Shown piece by piece: positions 44,827 through 56,580 of a stretch of DNA of 64,000 nucleotides; positions within the stretch are counted from its first letter, which is position 1, and each line of letters begins with the position of its first letter. Both the position numbers and the translations under genes were made by a program. The notes beneath the pieces were generated by a model, which did no database searches, was not told where the DNA came from, and saw only the letters and a list, made by a program, of their open reading frames with translations. The DNA is from Orientallactaga sibirica (taxonomy: Eukaryota; Chordata; Mammalia; Rodentia; Dipodidae), in assembly GCA_036365145.1 (NCBI GenBank), contig JAEOAD010002231.1:5873501-5937500 (forward strand). Direction: 5' to 3'.

Positions 44827-46236
44827 ATGCTGACCTGGGGCCAAATTGAGGCCCTCTGCCAGCTAGGAGTCAGGCTGATATGAAAGTCACAACAGCCTCT
44901 ATCACCAGAAACTCTGTTTATATCCTTACTTGCTATCCTGACCTTAAAAGTAGCACAGACTCAACAAGCATATTGGGCTTATGTACCTGACCCCCTTCTA
45001 GCCAGGGCTGCTCTTTGGGAAGAACCCCTACCTAAGATATTTTCCAATCTTCCCTTACCACTGCCAATTATGACCTAGAATTCCTGCAAGAAACAACTAA
45101 ACCAATTAACTGGACCTCTCTCACAGCAGAGCCACCTATCTGCTTTTCAAGCAATAGGTATCTTGAGGGATGTTATTTAATATGTATACAAACCACCCAT
45201 TAATTATGGATGGTGAATACCAAAATAAATATAATTTATGATTACAGTTGGGTCCCCAAGAAAGTAAACAATCAGAGATACTGCCCATCTTGAGTCCCCA
45301 AGGGTGGCCTCAACCAGAATTATGGAAAGTAATAGTGACCCTAAAAGAAAATCATTTTAAGTTTCATATGTGTCTGCCCCTCCCTTATCTTTTTGTAGTT
45401 GGGCCTGGGTGGGTCAATCACCAAAATGAAATTTACTATCATAATTGTAACTGGTGTATTATCACCAATTGTATCAATTCTAAGGGAGACACAGCTGCAG
45501 ATTACTCCTTCAATGTAGTCTTTATTGTCATGTGGCCTCCTTACTTAATTGTGCCAGTCAAAATGACTGAGCCCTGGTACTCCAGCTTCCAGAGCTCAAG
45601 TGTTCCAACAGCTCAACAGATTGCTGACAGGAAAAGAAGATTCAGAGAATGGCCACTTGTGGGGTTCATCGCTACAATCACCATCATCACCTCTTCCACC
45701 ACGGCATCAGTATCCCTGGCACAATCGATGAAGACAGCTGATCATGTTAATGGACTGATTAAAATTTTTCTCAAGCTCTTTCATCACAGATGGATATTGA
45801 TAAAAAGGTGTTAGTCAGGTTAGATGCTCTAGAGGATGCTGTTATGTATTTAGGAAGACGGGTTGCCAATCTGGCAGTTCAAATGCAATTGTTCTGCCAT
45901 GCAAATTATCAATTCATATGTATCACTCCTTTACCCTACAAAGGGACTGCTACTGAATGGTGGAAGGTTGAAAATCATATTCAGGGTATTTGGAATCATA
46001 ATTATCTTAGCATCGATTTACAAAGTTTACAAAAGGAAATATCTATTATTTCACATAGTCATTTGTCTTTTGGTGATCCTGCTAAGGCAGCAAAAGGATT
46101 TTTTTGGTGCCTTAGAGAGCACATTGCAAAAATTATCTCCCAAACAGTTTCTCAGATTTTCATTTGGCTTCTATTGGTGTCAGGAACCCTGCTACTACTC
46201 TTATGCATAATCCCCTGTAATATAAATAGATCTTGA
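44827..46236 (+). pseudogene. env pseudogene (class II Env, SU and TM remnants)
   Basis: Env of this family is a precursor cut into surface (SU) and transmembrane (TM) parts that fuse virus and cell membranes. An ATG at 44827 opens a leader-like frame with TGA at 44881 and TAG at 45076; between them is a hydrophobic stretch followed by AYWAYVPDP. A frameshift follows, then a second frame shift near 45248. From 45248 a 188-codon frame holds the end of SU, the RKRR cleavage site (45629-45640) and a hydrophobic fusion-peptide-like run (VGFIATITIITSS). That frame breaks near 45780-45814, and the TM continues in another frame from 45790 to the stop at 46236, with CHANYQFIC and a C-terminal membrane segment (IWLLLVSGTLLLLLC). 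At least four lesions, so no functional product. Confidence 0.85.
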
Positions 46237-46323
46237 CCGGTAGGGTCCTTATACACCATTTGGCTCTAATTGGACCTGCATTAAGCCACAAAAAACTTAC
46301 CCAAGATGACACTGCCCCATTTT

Positions 46324-46341
46324 AAAAAAATAAAGGGGGAG
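46324..46341 (+). other. Polypurine tract
   Basis: AAAAAAATAAAGGGGGAG lies directly before the 3' LTR, the expected position for the plus-strand primer. Confidence 0.85.
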
Positions 46342-46342
46342 T

Positions 46343-47052
46343 TGTTGGGTCTTGTTAGTAACAGGCTGGACCTGTGAGGAGGCCAGCCTGAACTATGGGA
46401 CATGGCCAGGGACCCTGGGCTGTGGGGTCGCAGCTGGCCCTCTGTCAGGAGTCCCTGGAGACGGTAACAGCCTTCCCTATGTTGTATGGTGTAGTGAGCT
46501 GTCTTCGGCCAGAGTGAGCAGAACTGGCGGCGAGGCACTCCCCTCAGGCCCAAAAAGGCTCTGACCATTCCATAAGTCAGACTTTGCCCCCCACAGTTCC
46601 TGACCTGTGGCTAGCTGCCCAAGAGACCCTCATATGGCTAAAGTCACATAGCCTTCCCACAACCCCCACAGTTTTGAAGTCCTGTTAATCTCCTCTTCCG
46701 CCCTTCCCCTACCTTCCCTTATCCTTCCCCCATAGCTTTGAAGTTACTAGTCCTTCAGCAATCTAGATAACAGCCCATAAACTATGCATCTGATTGCCAT
46801 ATAGTCTGTTCGTGCCATCTCAACCTTCCACAAGTGTTTATAAACCCACCCCCCCCGTTGAATAAACGAGTGCTGTCCATCAGATGGTGTCCAGGGTGCT
46901 TATTGCCCCGTCATGTGTTCATATGTTCGTGTCGCACTCACCCACCCAGCCAGAAAGACCCTTCCAACTCCTCTCTCCCTCACCCGGGACATCAGTGGCC
47001 AACGACCCCCGGGGAACGGAAATGGAACGAGACCCATAGCAAGAGACCCACA
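46343..47052 (+). repeat. 3' LTR of the provirus
   Basis: TGTTGGGTCTTG...GACCCACA. Same order as the 5' LTR, with scattered substitutions and a deletion near 46680 relative to it (GACAGCCTCCTG region). TATAAA at 46839, AATAAA at 46861. Followed by ACTAGT. Confidence 0.92.
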
Positions 47053-47430
47053 ACTAGTAATACAAGGAAATTGAGGAAATTGCCCCAACCTACTAACTAC
47101 AGTATATGAAAAATCCACAGCTAGTATTGTGCTCAATGGTAGAAAACTAAGAATATTTTCTCTGGTGTTATGCCTATGACAAGGATACCCAGCTCACCAT
47201 TTCTATTCAACATGGGTCTGTACCAGAACATGTGGGGAACAAATAAAATAAGTCATCCTAATCAGAAAGGAAACCAAGATAGTTATCTCTTTCATAATAT
47301 GTTGCTTCATATTCTCAAATTCCACCAAAACCTGCTAGACCTAACAAATTAATTCAGTAAAATTATAAGATATAAAATTAGCACACAAAATAACATATTT
47401 TTGTGCTAACAATGAAATATCAAAAGTGAG

Positions 47431-47698
47431 GGCTGGAGAGATGGCTTAGCAGTAAAGGCTCTTGGGGGCAAAGCCAAAGGACCCAGGTTTGATTCCCTAG
47501 TACCCATGTAAAGCCAGATGCACAAGGTAGCACATGCGTCTGGAGTTCATTTGCAGTAGCATGCCCATTCTCTCTCTCTCCTCTCTCTCCTCTCTCTCCT
47601 CTCTCTCCTGTCTCTCTCTCTTTCTTTCCCTCTCTCTTTCTCGCTCTCTAACACACACACTTACACATACACACATAAATATATAAAAATAAATTTTA
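47431..47698 (+). mobile_element. SINE type A
   Basis: Near-consensus head, shortened middle, long CT/CTCTCTCC tract, short CA-rich run and ATATAAAAATAAATTTT tail. Confidence 0.85.
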
Positions 47699-47710
47699 AA
47701 ATGCTAAATT

Positions 47711-47950
47711 TGGGCTGGAGAGATGGCTTAGCAGTTAAGGCGCCTGCCTCCTAAGCCTAAGAATGCTGGTTCCAATCTCCAGGTCCCATATTTAGCCAGA
47801 TGCAAAGTGATGCAAGGCGCAATGCTGCACTTGACCACAAGGGGGCGAACACATCTGGATTTTGTTTGCAGCATCTGAGAGGCTGCTGGCGCGCCCATCT
47901 CTGTCTTCCTCTCCCTCTCTCTCTGTCTCTCTCTGTGTCTCTCCAAAAAA
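47711..47950 (+). mobile_element. SINE type B
   Basis: CCTGCCTCCTAAGCCTAAGA, TTGACCACAAGGGGGCGAAC and an oligo-A tail. The flanking ATGCTAAATTT occurs before (47701) and after (47950), a target duplication. Confidence 0.92.
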
Positions 47951-47976
47951 ATGCTAAATTTAAAAAATGAAACTAA

Positions 47977-48275
47977 GGGGCTAGGAAGATGGCTCAGCAG
48001 ATAAGATGCTTACACTTACATAAATGCACTCACATTAAATGTCAGGTAGGCACAGCAGCCCATCTGGAATCCCAGTGTAATCCCATCACTCTGGGCAGGG
48101 CAGTTCCTGGGCAAGCTGGCTACCTAGACTAATAAAATCAGTGAGCTCTGGGTTCAAGTGAGAGATCCTACCTCAGTTAATAAAGTGGAGAGCAATTGAG
48201 GAAGACACTCAACATCAACCATTGGCCAACACATGTGCACATATGCACACATACAACAAACAGGTATGCACACGT
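47977..48275 (+). mobile_element. Old B2/B3-like SINE, long form
   Basis: GGGGCTAGGAAGATGGCTCA head, then CATCTGGAATCCCAGTGTAA and GTGAGAGATCCTACCTCAGT, ending in ACACATGTGCACATATGCAC. Same family as 54392 and 62453. Confidence 0.65.
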
Positions 48276-49140
48276 AAAAGAATAACATTTTGGAATACAC
48301 CCAATGAAAGAAATGAATTATCTGTAGATCATTTAATTACAAATCATTAATGCAAGAACATAAGACAACAGTGAGAAGATATATCATGTTCATGAACTAG
48401 AAGGCAATGTTGTTAAAATGCCTCTAATCACCAAAATAGTATACAGATTCACTCCAGTCCCCATCAAAAGCCCAGTGGCTCTTTTACAGAAATATAATTT
48501 ACTTTTAATTTTTATATGAAACCACAAGGGATTCCAAAAACACAAAATAATCTTGAAAAGGATGATAAATGCTAGAGGAAACATGCTGGCAGATGCTATA
48601 AAGCATCTCTGATCAAAATATTATGATGCTACCATAGATAGACCTCAAGATTAAGGCAGTGGAGAACTCAGTCAACTTATCTGCGAAAAGACTGCCAAGA
48701 ATACACAGTTGTGGTAAGACATCTCATCCAGAAATAATGTTGGGAAAAATAGAGCTTCACATCTAATATTAAACTTAAAAATTGACCTTTAACTTGCACA
48801 ATGCAAAAAAATATCAACTTGGAGTGGCATGAAGACTTAAACATAGGGCATGAGACTGAACATCTGGGGGTGGGGGAAATGATAAGCTTCCTGACATTGG
48901 TCTCTCCTCAATGCAGCACAGGCAACAGAAGTAAAAGTAGACAACCCTGATGATAAACAACTTCAAAGCTTCTGCAGGACAGAGGGAACATTGGTACAAT
49001 GAAGGCAACCTATGGAAAGAAGAAAACATTTACCTGACAATGAGTTTCTATCCAAAATATGTAACAAACATCTTCCTTATTAACAAAAACAAAAACAAAA
49101 AAAACCTCCAACACAAATAACTTAATTAAAAACTAAGCAA

Positions 49141-49425
49141 GGGCTGGAGAGATGGTTTAGCAGTTAAGGCGCCTGCCTGCTAAACCTAAGAACACTGGTT
49201 CCAATCTCCAGGTCCCACGTTTAGCCAGATGCAAAGTGACGCAAAGGCGCAATGCCACACTTGCCCACAAGGGGGCGTACACATTTGGATTTCATTCACA
49301 GCAGCTGAGATACTGCTGGCACGCCCATCTCTGTCTCCCTCTCCCTCTCTGTCTGTCTCTCTCTCTGTGTCTTTCTCCAAAAATAAATAAAATAATAAAA
49401 AATAAAATTAAAAAAAAAAAAAACA
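49141..49425 (+). mobile_element. SINE type B
   Basis: GGGCTGGAGAGATGGTTTAG, then type B middle with GACGCAAAGGCGCAATGCCA and an A-rich tail. An AACTAAGCAAG / CACTAAGCAAG repeat flanks it. Confidence 0.9.
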
Positions 49426-50243
49426 CTAAGCAAGTGCTTGAATAGACTTTTTTCCAAAGAAGTAAACATGATCAGCAGGTATGTAGTAAGATACTGAGTA
49501 CCAGTACTCCTAGGAAAAATTTAAGTCAAACTACAATGACCTGTAATTTTGTATGTGTTATAATTGTCCTTATTTTAAAAGAAAATAACACATGACTGGT
49601 GAGAATGTTGAGAAATCTAATGATAAAAAGGGAAAAGTTTCACCTACATAGAAAACAGGGTGAAATATCCTTGAAAATTAAAACTAAAACTACCATATGA
49701 TCCACCAGCATCATTCCTGTATATTTGTATATTTGTCCAAATTGAAATAAAAATGTCAAAGACTCATTTGAAATCGTCTTCGTGGAGGCATCATTCACAT
49801 TGTATAATATATGAAAAAAATGTAAATGTCAATTGACAGATGAATGAACAAAGGAAATACAGTATAGATGTGTAATCAGATATTATTAAGCCATTAAAAA
49901 AAAGGAAATCCTGATGTATACAACATGGACACATCTTGATGACATTATACTAAGTGAAGTAAGTCAGCCACAGGTCCATAAATATTTTATGGAGTCACTT
50001 GTATAATATCTAAACTATTAATCTCACAGTGGTTATTGGCATGAGTTGTGGCAGGAGGAAATAAGTAGTTACTGGTAGACAGATCATAAGTGTCTGTTAT
50101 GGATATTTTAGAGATCTGCTTTATAACATTAAACCTCTAGCTAATAGTTTTGTACACTTAAAATTTTCAGAATGTTCACCACCTACTCTGCTCTGTCCAC
50201 CAAATACAAATCTAATAAATATCTCTTAATACTTAAAAAGTAG

Positions 50244-50600
50244 ATTTGGGTGCTGAAGAGATAATTAAGAGCACTTCCTAGCATGAAGACCTGATGAGAC
50301 CCAAGAGACCTTGATCCACAAGACCCACATAAACATCTCAGTGTGACCATTCACATCTGTAATCTAAGTCCTGCTAGGAAGCAGAGGCCTGAGAATATCA
50401 GGAGCACGTGATAAAAGCAGCAAGCTCCAGGATGACTAACTATCCTGCTCATGTAAGAATGGGCAGTAGAAAGACTAATTGGGTATCTGAAGTTCTGTTC
50501 TGGCCACTGCATGCAAGCACACCCCGCTGCAGGCAAGTGCATGAGGCTCCACATGAGCACATGCATTTTTGTATACACACAGAGAGACACAAGCAAGAAA
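50244..50600 (+). mobile_element. Old B2/B3-like SINE
   Basis: TTGGGTGCTGAAGAGATAAT head, CACATCTGTAATCTAAGTCC, a later GCACATGCATTTTTGTATAC and GAGAGACACAAGCAAG. Diverged. Confidence 0.55.
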
Positions 50601-50604
50601 AAAA

Positions 50605-51195
50605 AATCTAGGTTCCGATACTATTGTTAAAGATCTTCTTAGATGAGACAACTACTAAACTTTGAAGGGGGAGAACTAAGACATCATTCCAAGCTACTTT
50701 CAGTCAGGGAAAACTGACTGTTAGAGAATTCTTCCTAGAAACAAATTAATTAACCTGTCTTGTTTGTATAGTAGAAACCGTAAATGTACTTTTTGGAATC
50801 TAAAGTCTCATTCCATCTAATTGCTTTGAGACTGTGACTATATACAATGAGACAAAATGTCAGGCACACAGAGTTGTTTGCTCTGAATTATCTTTCAAAT
50901 CATTAATCTTTCCTTCTTCTCATAGTCATGATAACCCTTTGCATTTCTACTCTCCAAGGCTTCTTCCAGCAGGCTCCAACACTGTCATAGTGCTCTCTTC
51001 TGGACCCTGTCTTGGCTCATTCCATAAAGTAAAACACATCACTCAACAATAGAGCATAAATCAAACCATTAATGGAATAATGGTGCTTTCAAAAAAGAGA
51101 TAATTATTTCTGGGGAATCAACTGATTCTGATTTTACATCCTATTCTGTTGTCCTGTATAATCAAGTCTTGCTTTTTCCTTTATTTTTTAAAAAT
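50605..51195. other. Unique DNA
   Basis: Nothing recognisable. A 72-codon plus frame has no domain. Confidence 0.4.
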
Positions 51196-51199
51196 AGTT

Positions 51200-51435
51200 T
51201 TCACTGGAGAGATAGCTCAACATTTAAGGCACTTGCATGCAAAGCCTAATGACCCAGGTTTGATTCTCCAGTACCCATGTAAAGCCAGATCAACTAGGTG
51301 GCAGTTGCATCTGGAGTAGGTTCCTAGTGGGTAGAGGCCCTAGTATGCCCAATCTGTCTCTCTCTCTCTTTCCATCTCTCTCTTTCTTTCTATCTGCCTC
51401 TCTTCTTCTCTCTCAAATAAGCAAATATTGTAAGA
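51200..51435 (+). mobile_element. SINE type A
   Basis: CACTGGAGAGATAGCTCAAC head, TACCCATGTAAAGCCAGATC, CT/CTTT-rich tract and CAAATAAGCAAATA tail. Confidence 0.82.
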
Positions 51436-51890
51436 AAATAATATTTTGTTAGCAGTGAAACTACTTGAAATAAATTTAAATCTCTTCAATAAATGTAATA
51501 CTGAATGAATAGTTTTGTCCATATTCTTTTTAAATTCAATTAAAATATAATTTTCTTATTTAGGTTGTTTAAGAAAATTCATCTTAAAATTTAAACTCCA
51601 TGGAACACTTCATTTATTAAACGTAGGTAAATTGTTACATTTTACCTTAGAACACCAAATAATTTAATAATAAGAACAGATATGAGTGCATATGCTCTTC
51701 TGACTTGGAAAATTCTTATGACCTAACATTTCTTTCAGATTCCATATTCATTTGATGCCTTATCCAGACACTTCACATACACTGTCTTTTTAGTTTTATA
51801 ACCATCTTGAGAAAGATCTTACAAGGTAATAAAACAAGCTATTTCTCAGATAACATCACTCATAACTGGTAGAAATAATAATTACAAATC
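51436..51890. other. Unique AT-rich DNA
   Basis: Nothing recognisable. Confidence 0.4.
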
Positions 51891-51892
51891 TG

Positions 51893-52065
51893 GGTTAGAG
51901 AGATGCCTCAGAGGTTAAGGTGTTTGTCTGCATAGCCTAAGGACCCAGTTTCAATTCTCCAGTACCCATGTAAGCCTGATGCACAAAGTGGCACATACAT
52001 CTGGAGTTCTTTTGCAGTGGCTAGAGGCCCTGGCATGACCATACTCACCCCATCTATCTATCTTT

Positions 52066-52112
<47 letters not shown>

Positions 52113-52127
52113 AGCATCTCTCTCTCT

Positions 52128-52177
<50 letters not shown>

Positions 52178-52212
52178 GTCTGCAAATAAATACATAAAAT
52201 ATTTTTAATTAA
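51893..52212 (+). mobile_element. SINE type A with expanded microsatellites
   Basis: Standard body to CCTGGCATGACC, then (TTTC)n at 52063-52112, a short CT run and (TA)n at 52131-52175, ending in AAATAAATACATAAAA. The pyrimidine tract expanded into two separate microsatellites. Confidence 0.85.
52063..52175. repeat. (TTTC)n and (TA)n microsatellites
   Basis: About 12 TTTC units, then about 22 TA units, both inside a SINE 3' end. The 63-codon frame across them is an artefact. Confidence 0.95.
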
Positions 52213-52214
52213 AA

Positions 52215-53600
52215 ATAATTTCAAATCTGAGGCTCTTTTATACTGCTAAAATACTGTTAATATATTGCCATGCACAGTGAGTGACTATAACAGTAAAATT
52301 TCAGGACAAACAGTACATTCAAATGAAACAGTAACAACATGTATGGGAGGCAGAATGAGTTTCTTTCTCTCTCTCTCTCTCTCTCCTCTGCCTTTTGAGG
52401 GGAAAATACTCCAAGTCCTGACCTCTAGCAGGCAGTGGCAATGGTCTAAACTAGGCCATTTTTATTACAAGCTTATAAGCATCTAACTTATTTCTATGGC
52501 CCTCCTGAACCACTTAGAGCAGAAGCTTCCAGACTATCTCTGAACAGGATAATAGAAAATCTTAGGAAAACATTTCTTTCTATGTTGTAGATATCTTTGG
52601 CCATATGGCTGCTCTGTGTGGCAGTTCCAGGTTCTGCTTTGCAGTTTAAACTACTCTTTGTAGAATTAATCATTACTATTGTTAAAACTGCAGATGGGGC
52701 CCTACAGGGTAGAGAAAGCTGAGTTGAACAGACAAGTTAATAAGCTAAAAGTTATGAAAGTGTGTTCCAGCACACTCATCATCTCAGAATTTCTTCACAT
52801 GATATAGAACAGGGAATAAGTGAATTACCTAGTTTTTCCCAATATTAGGTACTTAACAAACAAAATAACAGGAAATGAAAAAAAAGATCAAACATCTTTT
52901 CATGATAAAATAAACCTACAGATTTAAAAATAAAAATCTATCTACCTCTAACACCAACATTCAAAAGAAAACAATTTTTATGATTCTATTTCACAGCAGA
53001 CAAACTCTGACAAGTGATAAAAATAAACAAAAAGCATGCTGCAAGTGTGCCATCATAATAATAATTTACATGGTAAAAACAATTATTGCTTTTGCCAAAG
53101 TTCAGTGATTTGATGACACCAAGAAACCATTATGAAGAAAGTACAGTGTGCAGAAAGTACAGTGGAGCTGCAAGTCTCTGTGATTAAATAGAGAGATAAA
53201 TAAGAAAAACTGTCCTTTATCCTCATGGATGTTTCTTATATCATATACAACCACAACTTGTTGACCTAATATAATTTACAGAACTGAGCAATATTTTTTT
53301 CATTTGCATTGTGTAGTATGAGTGTGGTGATGGTGTGTGGTGTATGCACATATATATGCAGATGAGAGAACCCTGTATTCATGTGAGTAGAGGCCAGAGG
53401 TCTTTGATGTCTCTTATTAAAAGGACACTAATTCTGTCTGATTGTACACCATTCAAATGACCTCATTGAACCTTCTTATTCTAAATACAGTCACATGGGA
53501 CTTAGACTTTCAACATATGAATTTAGGAGGGACACAAATGTCCAGTCCAACATAAATGGTATAAGTAACTGACAATCAATTTTCTTTAAATATAAAGTAT
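52215..53600. other. Repeat-poor DNA, no gene seen
   Basis: A short CT run is near 52365. No repeat family or coding signal was recognised. Confidence 0.45.
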
Positions 53601-53606
53601 TGAGCT

Positions 53607-53815
53607 CTGGAGATATGACTCAGCACTTAGAGGTACTTGCTTACAAAACCTGATTGCCCAGGTACAATTCCCCAACATCCAAAAAAAGCCAGATGCACCG
53701 AGTGGCACATGCACTGGAGTTCATTTGTGGTGGCAGGAGACCCTAGTGCACCCATTCTCATTCTCTGCCTCTTTTTCTCTCCTTGCAAATAAATAGTAAA
53801 AAATTGTTAAATAAA
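53607..53815 (+). mobile_element. SINE type A, diverged
   Basis: CTCTGGAGATATGACTCAGC head, AAAGCCAGATGCACCGAGTG, a short CT stretch and CAAATAAATAGTAAAAA tail. Confidence 0.8.
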
Positions 53816-54391
53816 ATAAAATATTGAGAAAAGATAAAAGTACTTTACATGGCCTTTTCAATTTTATTTACTATGCATTTTGATAGGATAAATGTATATG
53901 AATTTCAATAAAAGAAAATGTTCAGTATCTACTGATTTTTCCAACCACAAGTTTTTATTTCATGAGCATTATAGAAAGAACTTATGTTATAAGGAGAAGT
54001 TTCTTACATGTTACAGATTCTACATAACCAACATAACTGTCTCCATCATCACAATTCTTACTAAGCTATCTTAAATTCTAGGAATGAGATGGAAGAAAGG
54101 AGAAGGAGGTGTGACCCACCAAATGCAACTGTAATCCAGCAAACTCCTGGTAGTCATAAGGAAGAACATTCATTCCTCACCACCACCAAAACTAAGAACA
54201 ATTATGTAACCAATCAGACAAAATAGCCAATAAAAATCACAGAAATAAGTAAATACTTCTCAATAGTAATTTTAAATAAAAAATGTCCTCACTCACCAAC
54301 AAAGAGATAGAAACTAGTTGAATGGATTTGAAAACTAGACCCAAACTACCTGTGGTCTCCAAGAAACATGCCTGACAAACACAGAGACTAA

Positions 54392-55075
54392 AGCTGGGAG
54401 ATGTCTCCAATGGTAAAGTGCTTACCTTGTGTGGTAGTTTGAATGGATGCCCCCCAATGGATTCAGGAGTTTTATTAAAGCTTCTTGGAGTTCCAGCCGC
54501 CTGGGTAAAAGAGGTGTCATTGTGGGCAGATCCTAGGGTCTAACCTTAAAGTATCTTTGGGGGTGGATCTGGAATTTCCAGCATAAGGTATGCAGAGTGC
54601 CTGAATTCTGCCTGGGATTCCTGGAGTGTGCTTGCCTATGATACTCGTGGTGGTGTTTCTCTCTGCATGGGCCAGTGAAAGGGGGTCAGCCTATGCCATC
54701 ATTATGGAACTTCCCCTGGATCTGTGAGCTTCAAATAAATCCCATTTCTCCCATAGACTCTGTCTGGTTTAGAGGTTCATCCCAGCAATAAGAAGCTGAC
54801 TGTGACACCTTGCAAGCATGAGGACCTGAGTGTGGTTCCTAGAATACACTTTTTTTTTAAAAAAGCAGTTTGATGGAACATGATTTTTAATCCCAATACT
54901 TGGGAGGTAGAGACAGGAAAATCCCTGGAGTTCCCTGGCCAACAAGTCCAGCCTGCATTTCAATTTCCAGGCCAATAAGGGAAAGGTGGACAGTACCTAA
55001 TGAATATCTTAGGGTTGTCCTCTGGCCTTCACATACATACATACATGTACACACATATGCATGCATACAGATAAC
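54392..55075 (+). mobile_element. Old B2/B3-like SINE split by a DNA element
   Basis: AAAGCTGGGAGATGTCTCCA to ACCTTG at 54429, then the DNA element, then ACCTTGCAAGCATGAGGACC to a CATACATACATACATG end. The ACCTTG on both sides supports an insertion. Confidence 0.65.
54432..54806 (+). mobile_element. hAT-like non-autonomous DNA element (URR1-like)
   Basis: TGTGGTAGTTTGAATGGATG at the left, CTTCAAATAAATCCCATTTC near the right and an end near GAAGCTGACTGTGAC. Same order as the copy at 26508. Confidence 0.6.
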
Positions 55076-55177
55076 AGACTGACAGTTATATATCAGTCTA
55101 TGAAGCAGAACCCAAATATGAGCTGGCAAAGCAATTCAAATACCTGATAAAGGAGACTTTAAAATTAGTTTACAAAA

Positions 55178-55402
55178 AGCTGAGTAGATGGTTCAACAGT
55201 TAAAGGCAATTCGTTGCAAAGCCTTTTGATCCATGTTTGATTCCCTAGTACCCACAGAAAGCCAGATACACAAAGTATCCCATGTGTCTGGATTTTGTTT
55301 GCAGCAACAAGAGGCCCTGGCATGCCCATACTCTTTCTTTCTCCCCCCACCAACTCCTTTTCATACTCACATACAAATAAATAACTAAATACATATGTTT
55401 AA
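55178..55402 (+). mobile_element. SINE type A, diverged
   Basis: AAGCTGAGTAGATGGTTCAA head, CCCACAGAAAGCCAGATACA, CTTTCTTTCTCCCC stretch and CAAATAAATAACTAAATA tail. Confidence 0.8.
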
Positions 55403-56172
55403 AAATAACATTAGTCAGAAGAAATTTTAAAAAGGCTAAGACATATTCATATGGGAAGTTACTCAAGGAAACATTACAATTGTAAGTATATACACACTGA
55501 TAGGCCTTGATACAATTATAGTGGAGGACTTAAAAACCTCTTTCTCATCTTTATAAAGATAATGCAACCTAAAACTCAACAAAGAAATGTCACAGTTAAG
55601 TTACACCAATGATCAAGTGGATCTAATAGATATTTGAAGAATATTCCATCCATGAGAAATGAAACAAACTTTCCTCTTAAACAGCACATGAGACTGTGTC
55701 TGAAATGAGCCATATCAAAGGTTACAAAGCAAGACATAAAAAAAATCCAAGAGAACTTAAATTATATCTTACACCTTATCAAATCATATTGGAAGAAAAG
55801 TAGAAATCAATAGCAAGAAAAACTCAGAAGTTACCCAAATACTTGGGAGACTGAACAATACGTTCTTGAATTACCAGTGATCATTGAAGAAGTCAGAAAG
55901 GAAATTTAAAAATTCCTAAAATCAAATGTAAATGAAAGCACAACTTGCCAGAACCTTTGAGAGACAGCCAAGGCAACTCTAAATGAAAGTTTACAGTTAT
56001 GAGGTCTTACATTAAAGAAATCCACAAGATCTCAAATAAATTACCTAATGATGTTGAACCTCAAGATCTAATAAAACCACAAGCCAAGCCCCAAAACATC
56101 AGAAGGCAAGAAATACTGAATATCTGAAGATAAGGGCAGAAATTAATGAAATTGATATTAAAAGAACAATGT

Positions 56173-56322
56173 GAGGCTGGTAATAAGGCCCAGCACTTAA
56201 CATTCTGGCTTGCAAAGCCTAACAGCTTGGATTCAATTTCCCAGTACCTACATAAAACCAGATGTAGAAAGTAGCACATACATCTGGAGTTGTTTTGCAG
56301 TAACAGGAGGCCTTGGAGAGCC

Positions 56323-56367
<45 letters not shown>

Positions 56368-56402
56368 TCTCTCTCTTCTCACGAATAAATAAAAATTGCT
56401 TT
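56173..56402 (+). mobile_element. SINE type A
   Basis: GAGGCTGGTAATAAGGCCCA head, perfect (CT)n of about 35 bp and CGAATAAATAAAAATTG tail. It lies just left of the tandem duplication and is not part of it. Confidence 0.85.
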
Positions 56403-56580
56403 TAAAAAGGAACAATATATACAATTGATTAAACAAAAAAGCTGGTTCTTCAGAAAGATAAACACCTAGCCAAACTAACCAAAAAGAACACCAAAATTAA
56501 AATTAAGATAGGGAACATTACAGTACATGCCAATGAAATCCACAGGATCATTAAGGAATATTTTTTAAAAGATTTTATTT

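Larger units (their letters stand above)
41907..47052 (+). mobile_element. Class II (betaretrovirus-like) endogenous provirus, defective
   Basis: 5146 bp bounded by two similar LTRs in direct orientation, with TG...CA ends. The 6-bp target repeat ACTAGT is at 41901-41906 and 47053-47058. Between the LTRs are, in order, a tRNA-Lys-type primer site, a splice-donor-like site, a broken gag start, about 1.4 kb with no recognisable pro or pol, a broken env and a polypurine tract. The normal internal region of such viruses is 7 kb or more; here it is 3.7 kb. By eye the LTRs differ at roughly 5% of positions, which suggests several million years in the genome. It cannot encode a replicating virus. 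It sits in an older L1. Confidence 0.92.
40920..50230 (+). mobile_element. Ancient LINE-1 ORF2, broken by ERV and SINE insertions
   Basis: L1 phrases run in ORF2 order. CTAGATGGCTTCACTGGTGA is at 41504 and ATTACTTCAGTATTAATGCC at 41621. After the provirus, ACTCACCATTTCTATTCAAC-like text is at 47190, ATCATGTTCATGAAC-like at 48384 and GTGAAGTAAGTCAGCCACAG at 49955. Many stops and indels show it is long dead. It is broken by the provirus at 41907-47052, by SINEs at 47431, 47711 and 49141, and by a B2/B3-like copy at 47977. The edges are approximate. Confidence 0.75.

Noticed and set aside
45863..46210. 115-codon plus frame within env
   Set aside because: Out of frame with the TM-encoding frame 45790-46236; a shadow.
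45248..46236. Domesticated (syncytin-like) envelope gene
   Set aside because: Upstream stops and at least two frame changes break the reading frame; no single full-length frame exists.
46834..47136. 91- and 78-codon frames in the LTR
   Set aside because: They lie in the 3' LTR and its flank; equivalent LTR frames at 42427-42666 are likewise non-coding.
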